A stretch of 64,000 nucleotides of DNA from positions 1,364,001 through 1,428,000 of the forward strand of contig CM106586.1 in NCBI GenBank assembly GCA_048013815.1, written 5' to 3'. Below are positions 63,674 to 64,000 of the stretch, in pieces. The stretch is from Setoptus koraiensis (taxonomy: Eukaryota; Arthropoda). The notes below the pieces were generated by a model, which was not told the origin of the DNA, did not search any database, and was given only the letters and a program-made list of their open reading frames with translations. Each line of letters starts with the position of its first letter. Positions within the stretch are counted from its first letter, which is position 1. Position numbers and translations under genes: made by a program.

Positions 63674-64000
63674 TGTTCTTGTTCAACTTTAATTTACCAT
63701 CCCAATAATGAATTTTGATTCGATTGAGTAATGACAAATGACGAGGACGAAATTCCATATCTATGATAACAACTCTAAGGTGGGTCCATAGTATAAAGGC
63801 TTATTTCACGATTTTGTTAGTCTATCATTTTTTGCTTTACTACACGCTGCACGCCTTCTTGGGTTCATTTTCAGGACAATAAGTATAATATAAGTATCGT
63901 TCGTATGCTTATTTCTAGAATATATCTGAAGAGGGCGTTAATAAAACATTCGATAACAACATGCATTTTATTGTTGTGCAAAATGATTTGTCATTTTCTT
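63674..64000. other. Right-hand flank
   Basis: Upstream of the small basic protein gene. AT-rich, no gene or repeat recognised before the window ends. Confidence 0.6.

Overview
The window is nuclear DNA from an animal, most likely an arthropod. Genes are split by GT-AG introns, carry AATAAA signals, and include twisted gastrulation, CREB, Nemo-like kinase, Son of sevenless and a serpin. Many genes have one exon (SOS, DDX47, CREB, ACOX3, MTHFD-type) and small introns are 59-162 bp, while one intron is 12.4 kb and the spacers are full of microsatellites. An acariform mite would fit, but nothing here proves the species.

Layout. 1-18.3 kb: a six-exon PDE7-type cyclic-nucleotide phosphodiesterase (+) with a 12.4-kb intron and a very long disordered tail. 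18.9-23.2 kb: intronless Son of sevenless (-). 24.6-27.2 kb: DDX47 helicase (-) and ATP23 protease (+), head to head around an imperfect foldback. 27.4-29.7 kb: a small cysteine-rich secreted protein and twisted gastrulation (both -). 30.9-32.2 kb: HRS/HGS (+) without a visible VHS domain. 33.1-34.4 kb: CREB (-). 34.4-39.4 kb: repeat-rich spacer. 39.7-41.1 kb: Nemo-like kinase (-). 41.1-48.3 kb: microsatellite-rich spacer including a pure 250-bp (AAACC)50 array. 48.35-52.3 kb: a rearranged cluster of an unrecognised single-pass membrane-protein family, interleaved with a near-identical 5'-truncated copy of the NLK gene. 52.5-54.6 kb: ACOX3 (-). 54.6-59.6 kb: spacer. 59.6-60.7 kb: methylenetetrahydrofolate dehydrogenase/cyclohydrolase (+). 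60.8-62.8 kb: an unusual serpin (-). 63.3-63.7 kb: a small basic protein (-).

The most interesting region is 48.35-52.3 kb. Two intact paralogues (241 and 267 aa) share six ectodomain cysteines, one membrane segment, an Arg-Ser-Pro-Ser repeat tail and a C-terminal Ala-Ser-Met-Val. A truncated inverted third copy lies at 48.4 kb, and a tail remnant of a fourth sits beside the parental NLK gene at 39.4 kb. Between the two intact genes is a patch made of 1.49 kb copied from NLK (4 differences seen) joined to a 293-bp block R copied from upstream of the first paralogue (1 difference seen). The two pieces show about the same divergence, which suggests a single recent template-switch or insertion event. 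The NLK copy keeps its intron and an intact kinase frame but has lost its ATG.

Apart from this cluster the genes are ordinary housekeeping and signalling genes (Ras activation, cAMP breakdown and CREB response, BMP modulation, endosomal sorting, peroxisomal beta-oxidation, one-carbon metabolism). I see no operon-like logic linking them. No CRISPR array, rRNA or tRNA gene, or recognisable retroelement was found by eye.
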